From Diplolepis rosae (Eukaryota > Arthropoda > Insecta > Hymenoptera > Diplolepididae), in contig JAPYXD010000704.1 in NCBI GenBank assembly GCA_030998225.1, forward strand, positions 6,572,001 through 6,636,000: DNA of 64,000 bases, given 5' to 3'. The notes beneath the pieces are model-generated. The model made no database searches and was not told where the DNA came from. It saw only the letters and a list, made by a program, of their open reading frames with translations. Each line of letters opens with the position of its first letter. Position 1 is the first letter of the stretch. Positions 10,485-22,239 of this stretch are shown in pieces. The position numbers were made by a program, and so were the translations under genes.

Positions 10485-12246
10485 GTAACTGTTTCTTGAA
10501 TTTTTCGACTGACGATACATTGAATAAATTATGGAAAAACTGTTGTCTATTATTACTTAGATACTTTGTCAAAGCTTTAACGTCGGTCATTTTTTCATTA
10601 CTTATTCCAACCGAAACAGCCAATGGTCTATTCAACATATTATCGAAAGCAATCATTGAATCGAGAACATGGGTTTTCGGTTTTCCGTTATAAGCATAAA
10701 ACAAATGTATTTGTCTATTTGGAAAATATTTTATTCTTACTGTGTCCCTGATACGTAAATTTTTTGGATTTTTAATTTCACTCAACAAGGTTTCAAAATC
10801 TTTATTTTCATAATCACTTTCTTTAATTATTTTGAATGGTGGATTTCTGGCCTTTTGTATAACTGTATAAAATTCGTTGTCGGTCTCTATAGTTTCTAAT
10901 CTTTTCTTTTTTTTGGCAATACATTCGAAAGTTGTGGCCACATGAACATAAGAATGACCGCATACAGGAAATAAATATTGGATTTCGACTTGCAGTTTTT
11001 CAGACAACAGCGACATAAAAATCATAACCAAATAATTCTTATTCTGACCTCCGCAACCATCAGAAAATAAATAGATTTTGTTGAAATAGTCGATTTCAAG
11101 TTCGCCTCGAATCGTATCATACAGTAGATTGCACACTGTATTTGCCCCTTTTTTGTATTTTCCTTTAAGAAAAAAATACATGTAACTATTTTTGTTATTT
11201 CCGAAGGTATAAACATTGAAAACATGCAACCATATAAGTCTTCGATAGAACCGATCTGAAACTGGAATTTTTGGAAGTAGTAAATTCTGGCCAAAATCGA
11301 ATTCCAAACATACAACCTGCTTTTCTTTAAGCATCAATTTTTCCAAAGATCTGTGTTCTTCAACAGTTTCTTTGTGTTTTTTTTCACATTTTCATTGTCT
11401 ACCCAGGTGCGAATTTCGGTCGGCTGCCAGATTTGGACCATCAGGCCACGGTTGGCCCTACTCTGTCGACCAAGGTTTGGTGACCATAGTTGGGCCAACT
11501 GTGGTAGTTTCGGTTTTACCAACTTTGGCAGCCAACACCGGCTTTTGGTATCCGGGTTCTGGGCCACGGTCGAACCAATCGTCGGCATAATATTAACTAG
11601 ATTCCGTTGCCATTGCACGTCTAACTGTTGGCCAAACTATGGCCCAGACTCGATCCGACGATCAGGCCAACTTTGGCGAATTGGTTTAGATGACTGTGAT
11701 AGTTCGGTCGGCCACCTCTGGGCCATGGTTGAACCAATCTTCGACATATTATTAACTAGATTATACAAGCATCTTTTGCCTAACAAGGCCCATCTCCGGC
11801 ACCCGGCGTCGGGCCAACTTTTCACGCCAATGAGCAATGTTCTTGGATCACTTTTTCAATTTCATCCGTCAATCGAACCGAACTCTTGCTGCTTTGTTTG
11901 CCTCGATTATTCCTTGAACACTCCTTACTTTCAATCTTTTTTTGAGTTGTCGCAAATCTGGACTTATCGATTTTCAACACAGAACATAAAAAGCCCCGAC
12001 AAACAGACAAATTAATTTTTTTATTAAATATTCCCAACAAGTAACATCGTTTGTTTTTCTTCGAGCGATTTAGGAGTCTTCATGCTCATCATTCCCGTCA
12101 ATATGCAACTTTAAGCTGCATATTCACCCGTTGATTTCCAAACTACATCGAAAAACTCTTTTTGTTGCGATATTTCAATTTTTTCACAACACTTCTTTGG
12201 GCAGCAAGATTTTATGTTTGTGAACTCTTTCCCACAGACTATTTTT
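10471..12246 (-). pseudogene. DUF7869-type protein, presumptive transposase, interrupted
   Basis: Three blocks read on the minus strand. Block 1 (about 12246-12100) has a Cys-rich start, SCCPKKCCEKI, then QQKEFFDVVWKS. Block 2 (12040-11822) reads NLSVCRGFLCSVLKIDKSR and SNNRGKQSS-like text ending VIQEHC. Block 3 (11400-10471) reads CEKKHKETVEEHRSLEKL, then VVCLEFDFGQNLLLPKIP, RRLIWLHVFNVY, LFSDGCGGQNKN and FPVCGHSYVHVATTF. In relatives, as I recall, the acidic positions are in DFxQNLPLP, SDNCxGQNKN and GHSxLPNDRDF. The first two are kept but the third block has lost its Asp residues. Blocks 1 and 2 are separated by a stop and frameshift. Blocks 2 and 3 are separated by an insertion, with an estimated 80 residues missing. 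A transposase role is inferred from the flanking inverted repeats. Confidence 0.7.
11400..11820. mobile_element. TA-flanked GGCC-word element inserted in the DUF7869 gene
   Basis: It starts at TA (11400-11401) followed by CCCAGGTGCGAATTTCGG. The interior is GC-richer than its surroundings and studded with GGGCCAA, GGCCA and TTGGCC words every 20-40 bases. The start matches the element at 55344 (CCCAAGTGCGAA). The right terminus expected from that copy (TTCGCACTTGGG) is not recognisable here, so the 3' edge at about 11820 is set by where the DUF7869 reading resumes. Frames across it on both strands (for example 11353-12015) are artefacts. Confidence 0.5.
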
Positions 12247-12259
12247 CTCGAGCGAGACA

Positions 12260-12994
12260 CATATTCTCTCCTCTGAGGAATAAACATTTTTCAGTTGCAG
12301 CAAATTAGAAAACAATATGATCTGTCATAATTTCGAGAGAAAAAAACTACATTCAAAAAAAAAAATAATAATAAAAATTTAACAATTAAAATGCTCTTTA
12401 CAATATCATTCAAGAACTATAATAATCTTTACCAAATGTTAACTGCAACTTACAAAACAAAATTATTAAGGCACTATAATAACTCACCTCATTTCTGGCA
12501 ATTTTTTTTGCATTATGCTCCCAGTTACTTTGATTTCTATTTCTTTTTCTTAAAGGTTTCAAATTTTCCTTATTGGACATTGCTTAGATGATAAATAAAC
12601 ACTTTTTTGTACTGAAAAATCAAGACACGTGGAAATTTTAGGCAATAATACAACTTCGTTAACAGACAGTATGCACGCTTTCGATTGTCTGTGGTGAAAT
12701 TTCTCTATCCATAATAATAATCTTACAGAAACAAAAGACGTGTGAATATCGTTCGCTAAGACAGTTGAATTAGCATTGTATATAGAGTTTTTTAGTCGTT
12801 TTACTGTAAATATTAAAAACGTATACAAAATATGTATCATACCTAATGTTAATTGAGTCTGAAATATAAATATTATTTTTTCAAGATTATTTGTCATTGT
12901 TCACCAATAAAAAGAGTATTTTATCGACGATGGCACATAAGACTGTTGAATCTGACTGTGATTCCTTCATGCGCGTGCCGAGCGTTCACATTTT
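12260..12994. other. Non-coding interior of the DUF7869 transposon
   Basis: This lies between the gene's recognisable N-terminal block and the right arm. No homology was recognised. It may hold a 5' exon and intron of the element's gene, but I cannot show one. Confidence 0.35.
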
Positions 12995-13364
12995 GACATC
13001 GCCTTTTAGCTACTCGATTTTTTTTTGATTGATTCCCAAACCTCTGAAAAGTTGCCTCATTTATTAAGAAACAACTTTGTCACTGAAAGTTTTCCATAGG
13101 ACTAATTTTTTACCACTTGAATTATCGTATAGGCATCGCTGAAGCATCACGAGTAGATTGACACCAATAACTATTAATTTAATTAATAATTTAACCAATT
13201 TTCGTCGAGTTGTGCATTGAAAAGCACGGTTTTTCTAGTATGAAAAATCTGTTGATTTTATTTTTTATTGTCAAAAGTATAAACTTTACAAAAAAATTTT
13301 CAACACAACCTTGATTTGATTTTAAGAGTTCTATTTTTTATTTATGTGATTTCGGACTTTCAGT
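12995..13364. repeat. Right long terminal inverted repeat
   Basis: This is the inverse of the left arm, with only scattered substitutions over about 370 bp. It lacks the extra 80 bp seen in the left arm. Confidence 0.8.
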
Positions 13365-13462
13365 TTTTACTCGTGACGTCACAACGTGTCCAATAGTTTT
13401 TACGGATTTTCGAGCGCTCGACCTATTATTGCATCCGGCCGCTCAATTCGCTGAAGGAACTA

Positions 13463-14245
13463 CCAGGTCTAGAAGTATAAAACCGGAATTTTTTTGCAAA
13501 AGTTACACGTCTGTTGCATGAAAATGATCAAAAATATTTTATTCAAAGTAATCTCTATTGTTATTTACATATTTTTCCCACCTCTCCGGAAGGTGATGAA
13601 TGCCAGGCCAATAAAACTGTTCGCCTTGTGCGTGCTCGCCTTCGCCTCGAAATGTAAACATCGCACTCGCCTTAAATGATCAACTTTACCCCCTTGTTGT
13701 ACAATGTACTATTGTGTTGCCTTCTTCGATAATCCGGTCGTTTTACTTGTAATGCTCGATTTAAATCGATCATTTGCTGTTGGTAGCGATTCGTGTTGAG
13801 AGTTTTACCAGGTTTTAGCAGCTCATAAAAGATAACTCCCTTCTGATCCCACCAAACGCACTTTTTCGGTGGTTTTACACGATCTTCGTTTCTCACATCA
13901 AAATTACTACTTCTGAATTTTTTAAACCACTCGAAACACTGTGTTTTGCCAAGAGCATGTTCACCGTAAGCTTCGACAAGCATTCGATGCGATTCTGCAG
14001 CAGTTTTCTTCATGTCATAACAAAAAACCAGTGCTGTTCGCAAATCGTAGTTCGTAGGCACAAAACTCGACATGTTGATGCTTGTAGTAAATACACTGGT
14101 ATATCGAACTTGGGTTGTTGTCTACTGAAAATCTTTCTCAGCTGCTAGAGGGAGAAGATGGTGCTGCAGAAGCGGTCGTACGGTCCCTAAACTGATGGCA
14201 AGCACCATCTATTGGGAAATTACGGTTTCATACTTCTAGACCTGG
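13463..14245 (-). mobile_element. Internally deleted mariner with intact ends
   Basis: TIRs CCAGGTCTAGAAGTATAAA (left) and the inverse of CCAGGTCTAGAAGTATGAAA (right) are flanked by TA at 13461-13462 and 14246-14247. The length is 783 bp against about 1.3 kb for a full mariner. The TIR start CCAGGT is typical of the mauritiana-like group. Confidence 0.9.
13672..14073 (-). pseudogene. mariner transposase with deleted middle
   Basis: The start SSFVPTNYDLRTALVFCYDM and 'KTAAESHRMLVEAYGEHAL' is the N-terminal helix-turn-helix region of a mariner transposase. At 'RNEDRVKPPKK' the frame jumps directly to 'CVWWDQKGVIFYELLKPG', which in intact proteins lies about 100 residues further on, after the first catalytic Asp. 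The fusion keeps the reading frame, continues 'NRYQQQMIDLNRAL' and stops before the DNARPH block. It has no catalytic triad. It could at most bind ends. Confidence 0.85.
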
Positions 14246-14249
14246 TAAA

Positions 14250-17200
14250 GGCCATACCGGCTGAGGCCTATAAGAAATGTATGGAAAATCGGATTAACCG
14301 TTGGCATGCTTGCATTGGCTCAAAATTTTGAAGTCGATAATAAAGATTTGCATTAAAATACATAAAAATGTTGTTTTTTTTAACCAGTCCGGGTCAAATT
14401 TGATCAGATGGTATATGATAATGATAATAATGTTATCAACTTTTGCACGTGGCAGTATTGGAAATGGTTTACTTTATGATTCAATGATTCGAGTGGCTTG
14501 ATAGTAAAATCAATTCTAAAACTGGTACATGTAACCACTAAAGTTTATAGAGTTCTATATTATAGGCAACTGCAGAAAAATCAATTGATGAGAATATCGT
14601 TTATATATTTTGGTATAAATAAATCATCTATAGGCGAGATAACAGTAGTATAAAAAATTATACACCTTATCATTTTTTCCGTGAGCAAGAAAGATATCTG
14701 AGAAAGACTTTCGTATACGTATTACTTTTTAACCATAAAAAATATTCAAATATTGTAACACTTTTTCTAGATGTCGGAACAGAGAATAAACTATCTGATT
14801 TAAAAATAGAAAAAGTATTTGGAACTAGACTAATATGACGTGTCATTTTATTAATTTAGGTATCAAAAATTTAATTGAAAGAAAGTTTTAATGGGAAAAA
14901 CATGTAATGTTATTCTTGTTTTAAATCGTTTCTAGTAATAACGGTACTTTATAATAATCTTTTGAAAAGATAAATTATATTTTAAATGCGGTAAGTTAAT
15001 CAGGATAAGATGATTTTCAAGTAGATAATTTATTTTCTGATCAGAAAGTTAGAAAAAGCGTTCAAATATTCAAGATCAATTGGATCACGAGACTGAATTA
15101 TGAATTAATTTATTCCTGTAAGATGACTTTTCTATCTTACAAATTATCTTTCCGAAAATTTTGAAAACATAGTATAAGACAATGAAGAACGTCTGTTGCC
15201 TTCTTAGTAAAAACTTAAGAAAAAAAATTGAAAGAGAGAAACAAAGCAGGACATGTATTAAAAATTACCGAAAAGTATGTCAAAAAAATAAGAAAATTCA
15301 AATTTGTTATTGTCTTTCCATTGCTAAGCTTGAAGTATATTTTTTAAGGCTTTCAAAATTATATTTGTGGAAATACGATACTGAATTGTGAACACTGATT
15401 TATTTGCTTTTTCACCAAAATTTTTAAAATTAAATGATACATGCTTCAAGGTGTTACAACAATTTTATCATAACAAAATATCAATTCATATCAGATTTTT
15501 TTTTACAAAATGTCGAATGTCTATAGTTAAAGTTCATTTTCCAATTTAAGAAAACGCTCATTTTCAGATAAAAAAAATGAATTTATAGAAATGAAAATTT
15601 CTTCGCCCACATACTGAATATTGATATTCTAAATGAGTGATTAAAATTTGAATGCGATCAAATGAATCGTTCCTGATATAACATGGGAACCAACTTTGAA
15701 AAGGTGGTTATGAGAAATTCATTTGCAGCCTCTGCAGGAGCAATTTTCTGAAGATTGACTTTGAAATCCTTAAATATAGAAAAATTCTATTTTAAGATAA
15801 CTTGTTCATAATCTTATCTCACAAAAAGAGAGACAAAAAATACGTCTTAGCGTTTCGTCGGTTATTGCATCCATACGATCATTACAGTTAACTATACATT
15901 TCTTGCAACATTTTTACTAGAATGAAGTCGGCAAACATTACTTATTTCCGTTTATTGTATTTTATGAAATTTTAGAGAAATATTTAAAAGATCGAAAAAG
16001 TGGTCGTACAAGAACTTTTACAAAAATTTGGTCGCGTGGTCTCGTTTATTTATGGCTTTAAATACTTTTTAATCGTTGAAAGGTAATACGCATCAATAAA
16101 AAGAGTTTTAATATTTCACTAATGCTTCTTTTAACTTCATGTGAACATGTTGAGGCTGAATTTTTATATAACCTTTTGGAAGAGCATAATATTAAGTGAA
16201 GAAAGAATATTATATCGAGACATCTAGAAATAATGTTTCCAAGTGGTCACGGTTTCTCAGAGTTAGACTTATTCAATGGTTCAATGAGGAAGGTACCTTA
16301 TATTCAGTCAGGTATAGAAAAATATAATTTTCAAGCAGTTGAAGTAAAATACTATATTATATAGGAGTTCGCATCCCGACATTTTGGCACCAAATAGTTG
16401 GTGCGCCATCAAAATTTACCATTGCTCAAATACACAATTATAGATTTTTTTTAATTCACAAAAATATAATATTTTTAAAAATTTGTGTTTATAACATTTT
16501 TTTTGTCTTCTTTGTAAACTTGAAGATAAATTTCCTTAAGACTGAAATGTTGTCAAGGAAATACAAAGAGTGAGTTATGAACAGATAACATATTCTTAAA
16601 TACGTCTCATAAACCAGAACAATGAATATTTTGAAAGATCTTTCGATGATGCTTTTCTTAAATTGAAAACAAGCTTCATCGACAGATGCTGCAGTTTGAA
16701 GAGCTTACGCTCCTTACAATTTTTTCCTTTTTATCTCTTTCCTAGCTTTTATAACTTCGCCGAGTCGAAAAGATCCCCAACCGGATCTCCCTGAGAGAAA
16801 ACTGCAGCTCGACGTGGAGTTTCTATATCATCTCTTGAGACTTTTATGTAGGACTAAACGTAGCTTTCTGTGCTTCTCAAAAAAGTAACTATTTTAGAGC
16901 GAAAGTGGTCAACGTAACTTCTCATAAGTTTAAAGTGATTTGTGCCACTTATTTCAAAAATATGTAAGATACTATGAAAAAAACAGCAGTATATACACTG
17001 CCGTGAATTAATTTGAATAATTCCTTTCTAATACGTGATGATAATGTAGAAATGCAATTTAAATTAGAGAAACTTAAAGACTTAAAAGCAATTAGCAATT
17101 GATATTATTAGCGACAAATCTACGTTTTAAACGTGTTTTCTCTTTTTATTCTATATATGCTTTAAATGGGTAGGATCTGAAAAACAACACGTTTAAAACG

Positions 17201-17479
17201 CGTAGAAATATAAAACTAACACATTTAGCATGTTTTTATCAAACACGTTTGGATGAGAGCAATTAAGATAGTTAAGGTGTAACGTGTACATGTTATAATT
17301 TCTATTGCAGAGAATATTGCACCTGATATCGATGTCAATTTCAACTCTTTTTGTTGTGCCTTTAAAAGAGTTGACGGACGCTCTTTAGAGCACTTTATTC
17401 ATTTCACGAATTTTTCATTCTCTATCTCATTTGACATGAGCATGAGTTTACATACAAAAAGATGTTGGTATCATAAAAA
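14250..17479. other. 3.2 kb AT-rich region without recognisable gene
   Basis: No family was recognised. One short inverted repeat is visible: ctacgttttaaacgtgttttc at 17112 faces aacacgtttaaaacgcgtag at 17188. The remainder is low-complexity AT sequence with many stops in all frames. The 69-codon frame at 15182 is K/C-rich and looks like chance. Confidence 0.45.
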
Positions 17480-17483
17480 TTAA

Positions 17484-17962
17484 GGGGGCATTCTAGTCTA
17501 GAAATTTAAAACAAAATCGCTTTTTTCGATTTTTAAAAGTATAGACTCTTAAAAGTATATCCTGAAAACGAAATTTAATGATTTTGAAAATTCACAAAGT
17601 CATAGTAATTTGAATATGGCAAAGTGAAAATATACGTTTATATTTTATATTATTCAGTATAAAATGTCACTATCTCACTCAGAAAGTCGCGACTGTTTGA
17701 AATTTTAGTCGAAACTTTAAATGCGTTTATCTCGAAATCACTTTTTTCAATATGGAAGCTGAATTATCATGTCAATCACGACATGACTTTTTTTCATGGG
17801 CTTATATACAACCTCATAACTCACTAAATTTTTAATTTTATTTATAAATTCTTTAAATATCAATCAAAAAAACAGTAAAAAAACCGATCGTAAAAATATA
17901 AATTGTTTTTTTTATTCAACCGTAAAAAATGCCTGTTTGGTCCTCTGGACTAGAATACCTCC
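17484..17962. mobile_element. TTAA-flanked MITE (piggyBac-type target)
   Basis: TTAA at 17480-17483 is followed by GGGGGCATTCTAGTCTAGA. The other end reads TCTGGACTAGAATACCTCC and is followed by TTAA at 17963-17966. The 479-bp interior is AT-rich and non-coding. TTAA duplications are the signature of piggyBac-like elements, so this is probably a non-autonomous relative. Confidence 0.75.
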
Positions 17963-17966
17963 TTAA

Positions 17967-18889
17967 TGGATGATGCATAGCCTAAACTGTAATAATAATC
18001 CTGAAATAATGTTTTGTTTCGCCAGTATTGGACTAGAATTGCGTTAACTTTCATTATTCTAAATTATACGGTAACAATTTATTAGCAGCTCATTTACCCA
18101 GTTTACTTTCATATTGTAACTAAAGTTTATCATTGTGACAGGGTTTGCATTTTGCGCAGGATATTCACTTGCGGTCAGCAGTACTCGAGAAACAACACTA
18201 CCACGAAATTGGTTTCGGGAATTTCCCATAGATGCTAATGTTCTAAGCGAGTGAGGTTAGTATGGACATCCGTGCCTACACAGTCAAAATTTCACAGTGC
18301 ATTTAGTGCATATATCTATGTATGCTTTTAAGCTCAATTCACATTCGCGATATATACTCACTGCAAAATGACCTTTTAATATGAAAGCAGAATATCATAT
18401 TTTACATTTACACTTACTTCTGAGATATCTGAACATATAGCAGTATGAATTTTATTTTTTTCGTACGTAACTTAATGAGTTATATTAATCAAAATTTATT
18501 TAAAGGCTCGAAAGATGTTGAATGACAACTCTCACCATTAAAGTTATTGATGTTTAACTTTCTATCTGGGTAGTTATTGAAAACCTTGAATCATCTTATT
18601 TTCCAAATTTTTTAAACTTACCGTTCCTAAACGTTTCACTCAGCTTTTTTATTCAGAACATTTTTAGTTGAACTCGTGTTTAATTTTCAATTTTCCATTT
18701 ATCTAATCTTATAGGTGAAGAAACTATAATTAAGAAAACAAACAAATGTATCAAGTAAAAACGTGATTAAAAATTCAATTCAGGCTAAAACTAAAAGTCT
18801 GTAAAATTTTATAAAATCATGAATTTTTACAATGAACTTATATTTGCACTATCTAAAGGCTCTAATTCAAAACAATATACATTTTTATT
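17967..18889. other. No recognisable feature
   Basis: AT-rich sequence. Nothing was identified. Confidence 0.4.
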
Positions 18890-19035
18890 AACCAGACCAC
18901 TTTACGTCGGTAATTGCAATTATAGTTTGTGAGGTTATTCAAAAATTAATAACTAGAATAGATTTTTCGTACATTAGTTATTATTTTTTGAACACCTTTA
19001 CATTCCGTAATTGCAACTACTGATGCACGTGGTCC
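18890..19035. repeat. Fold-back repeat around 'gtaattgcaa'
   Basis: CCAGACCACTTTACGTCGG followed by taattgcaattatag faces the inverse of GGACCACGTGCATCAG plus tagttgcaattacgg. The centre is 'taataactag'/'ttagttattatt'. A related piece, 'cgtcggtaattgcaattatag', occurs at 34968, so it is dispersed. Confidence 0.5.
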
Positions 19036-19259
19036 AATTAATCCACCGCCTTAAATTTGATTAATAAATTCGAAATAAATCAATTGTCAAATTAAAATAT
19101 ATGTATTCATACATATAATTATTTTTTATTTTAAATCTTTTATTCCACAAAAGTTCTTATTTCTTATTATTCAGTAAATGATGCCTTGAAAAACTCAAGC
19201 CAAAAACTTTATATTAATTTTCTAGCATGTTAAGTTTTAATGAATAAATAGAATAATAT

Positions 19260-20312
19260 CACTGAGAGAAATCGGCTTTGGTTCCTGTGCACATAGCACA
19301 TAAATTTTTTGTACAGTAGTTGCCTTGACCAAAAAAGTTGAGAGAAGCTACTATTTTTATAGTTATCATGACAGTAATTTGGACTTTTTTGTGTATTCGG
19401 TTGTTGTGACCAAAGTTGATGATTAGAATGAGCTTTATACGTACCCCAACGGTTAGTACACGTACATTTTCTTTATGTGTACTGCCAAGCTCCTTTGGTT
19501 ACTACAACCGCAGCGTTCGCTGTTGCGCTAGACAAATCAAGTATAACTTTCATTTTTTACAACGAGGTAAGCCTGTCGTGACAACTATTAAATCTTGTAA
19601 TAGTCACACAATTTAACTTGCACTGCACTGGAGATAAGTAGTTACTTCCAAAAAGATATGCAGCCTAAGTTGAATCCTGCCGATTCTCGTTCTCGATTCC
19701 TGGACTATATTTCACCGTGCCAAGCATTATCAGGTAAATAATTCTATTATAAATATAGTTTGACAATTCTTTCTAAATGATAAACGATTTTGTTCGGGGA
19801 CAATGCAATGCGTTCCAATGTTGCTGTCTCGTCGTATTTTGTCAAAACTATAGTCAGTCAAAAAAAGTTTATGGTGATGAAAAAAGTGACAATTTTTTAA
19901 CTTAATCGACGAAAGTTATCATAAATATCATTATACCGGATTATTTTTCTTAGATCTTTTCGGTGAAACTTTATTTTTTCTAATCAAATTGAATTTGTAT
20001 TTTGATAACTAAGAGAACCATACCTATAACCTCAAAAATAATTTTGGCTGGGTATTTACTGTCCGTAGACTTAGTCATTTTAACTAAACTCTATGCGCGG
20101 CTTTACGATGGACTTTGGTTCCTATAACCGCAGCGCTATGGTATTTCAAGTACCAGAATCGTAGTCTCAGTAACGTTCCTTGCAGTTGGAGTAAACACTT
20201 TTCCAATGTATGACAGCCACTACCATGATTGTCATGAGAACTTTAAAATTTTTGTGAAGACGATTTTAACAAAAAAACTTTGGTCAGTGAAACCTAAAAT
20301 TTCTCTCTGTGT
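19260..20312. mobile_element. About 1-kb fold-back element with CACTGAGAGAAAT ends
   Basis: CACTGAGAGAAATCGGCTTTGG at 19260 faces the inverse of CACAGAGAGAAATTTTAGG at about 20312. Further in, 'tttggttactacaaccgcagcg' (19495) and 'tttggttcctataaccgcagcg' (20112) are repeated. No protein was recognised in it. The 66-codon frame at 19416 crosses these repeats and is not convincing. Confidence 0.45.
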
Positions 20313-21339
20313 AATAGCGTAGAAAAATAGCAAATTGTGAGAGTAAAATTTAGAGCAGTGGTATCATTGATACTCAAAATATAAGATCTCTGAAAATTAA
20401 AATATTTTGCAAAAAAAGTTTAAAGTTCTGGGAATTAAAAATTTGTTCCTTACGTACCTATTCTCAACATTCTAAGTATTGAAATACCTATTTTTTCTTA
20501 AAATAATTTATTGATGCGTTGAGTTTCCTAACTTTTATAACGTACAATATTATCATATAAGATTTATGGAAGTTTTCAGATTCCAAGCTCAACAATATAA
20601 TCAAAGTTTCAAACTTTTTACTTTCTTACTAAAACAATGCTAATATTTTAAGCTCCTCAAGTGAGTAATATACTAATCAACCATTAGAAATTGTTTCTTT
20701 TAAGAGGTAACACCACTTTGCCCCACCAAAATAACATACTTTTTCAAGAATATTTATTGAAGTAATACAAATTGTTTATCTAAATTGAAGTACATTAAAG
20801 TATAATACTGCTTTTGAACTAGAAAATGATTTTTTTATTTTTTTGCAAAAATTCTCTCGCTTTTCGGTTATTAACGAATTTGACCAGAAATTGGCTAGAT
20901 ATTGGTCAAAATTTAGCCAGAAATCTGTGACTTGCCCTCGATAAAAATAAAGGTCGTCTTCGCCAGGTGTCATTGAAATTGCACAGGATAATGGGTTTAA
21001 TTTTATGCATGGCGGAATTTACGTGATTTCGCTTCACTCGCAATTGATCCAATAGCCGGTCAGCGCTGCACCAATACTCGGACAAGAGAATATTATAATT
21101 TGATTGATATGGATTTGATATCTTTTAAGCATAATAAAGCCCGGGGGAATATTTACGGAAAAATTTTTTAGGTCTACGCTCATAAAAAAAATTATTGAAA
21201 AGATTTTACAAATAGAATTGTTGATGAACTTCATTTTTTTGAGGTCTATTGAATAAGTTTAATTTATTTTACCAATTTTTTTTCTATGAACTTTGCTTTA
21301 CATTTACATAATAAAATATTTATTTAACACTTCTGCTTC
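20313..21339. other. No recognisable gene
   Basis: AT-rich. Short minus-strand frames at 20776-20973 and 21034-21234 show no known motif. Confidence 0.4.
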
Positions 21340-21615
21340 TTCGTTTTTTTGCTGGTTTTTTGTTTCATTCTTCTTTCTTTCTTTCTTTCTCTCTTTCTTT
21401 TCAAAGACTTTTTCTTTTAACCCTGCTTTTGATTTTCCTTTAACGTGGCTTCTCTTTTTTCTTGCTGTTCCTGTTTTTTCTTTAATGCAGCTTCTTTTGT
21501 ATCTTTCCGCTTAAGTTTTTTTTTAGTGTGGCTTCTTTCTTCTCTGTCTCTTCCTGTTTCTTTCTCAAAAATCAGTGCAATGTAACGCCGGACACGTGTT
21601 CGCTTATTAGGCAAA
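21340..21615 (-). other. Lys/Glu-rich frame over a (TTTC)n polypyrimidine tract
   Basis: The plus strand has a TTTC/TCTT tract around 21369-21400. The minus strand reads a charged stretch with AALKKKQEQQEKREATLKE and further K/E/R runs, starting at MPNKRTRVRR at 21614. It would form a coiled coil if made, but such composition follows directly from the polypurine tract. Probably not a gene. Confidence 0.3.
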
Positions 21616-22044
21616 ACGAATATTCATTGACCTAATAACCGGATTTAAAATATTTAATTAAAGGAAAATGTTCTTTAATTTTGAAAAATATTATGGTTTA
21701 TATAAAACATTTGACTTTAGTGTAATACGTATTAAAATGACAAATGAAGGTGAATGTAAATGTTATTTGCTTAACAAAGACAACGCGTCAGTTAGTTTAT
21801 AGATCAGATTTCGCTACATTTCGACCAGCCTTGTGCTTCAGTAGAGAAATTTTTTTTTCTTGGCGAAGTTTTAATTTCTAATTCAACAAATTTTTCACTT
21901 TTTTAAAGTGTACGTTTCGAGGTTTGCATACGGTACACCAAAATAGCGATAAGTGATTCATTAATCTCAAATTTTGAGAAAAATTCATGACTCTGTCCGG
22001 CTATTGGCTACTGTCTGGCTATTGGTGCTTTTATTTTATACAAA

Positions 22045-22235
22045 AATTTGTATGCGATGAAGAAGCCATTCAGGTGGTCAACGACTATTTCAAGAGCCTT
22101 GAAGAAAACCACTTTAGGGACAGAAAAATAAGATACGATACAAAACTCAGAATGTTGTCTTTTACATGAAACCAAGTTACTTATCGAGCCATCTTCGTAG
22201 ATGTGTAAATAAATCAATTTGAAGGTGGCGCCCTA
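22045..22235 (+). pseudogene. mariner transposase C-terminal scrap
   Basis: The frame DEEAIQVVNDYFKSLEENHFRD matches the C-terminal tail of mariner transposases (usually DYF..LEE.HF.DGI..LE.RW). It then diverges at RKIRYDTKL and ends near 22235. No catalytic block or terminus remains. Confidence 0.6.
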
Positions 22236-22239
22236 AAAA

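Larger units (their letters stand above)
10038..13364 (-). mobile_element. 3.3-kb DNA transposon with long terminal inverted repeats and a DUF7869-type gene
   Basis: Left arm 10038-10484 and right arm 12995-13364 are inverted copies. ACTGAATGTCTGAAATCAC at the left matches ACTGAAAGTCCGAAATCAC read inward from the right. The similarity runs continuously inward to 'ggcgatg'. The left arm carries about 80 bp (roughly 10290-10370) that the right arm lacks. Between the arms, on the minus strand, lies one broken gene of the DUF7869-type family. Its stop codon falls inside the left arm. The structure is that of a cut-and-paste element whose presumptive transposase is this protein. I saw no clear target-site duplication. 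The copy is dead: it has frameshifts, an insertion and a changed acidic residue. Confidence 0.75.

Noticed and set aside
11353..12015. 220-codon plus-strand frame
   Set aside because: It crosses the GGCC-word insertion and runs opposite to the DUF7869 gene blocks. No family match.
21417..21614. K/E-rich coiled-coil-like protein
   Set aside because: Composition follows from a polypyrimidine tract on the opposite strand. No domain and no conserved neighbour.
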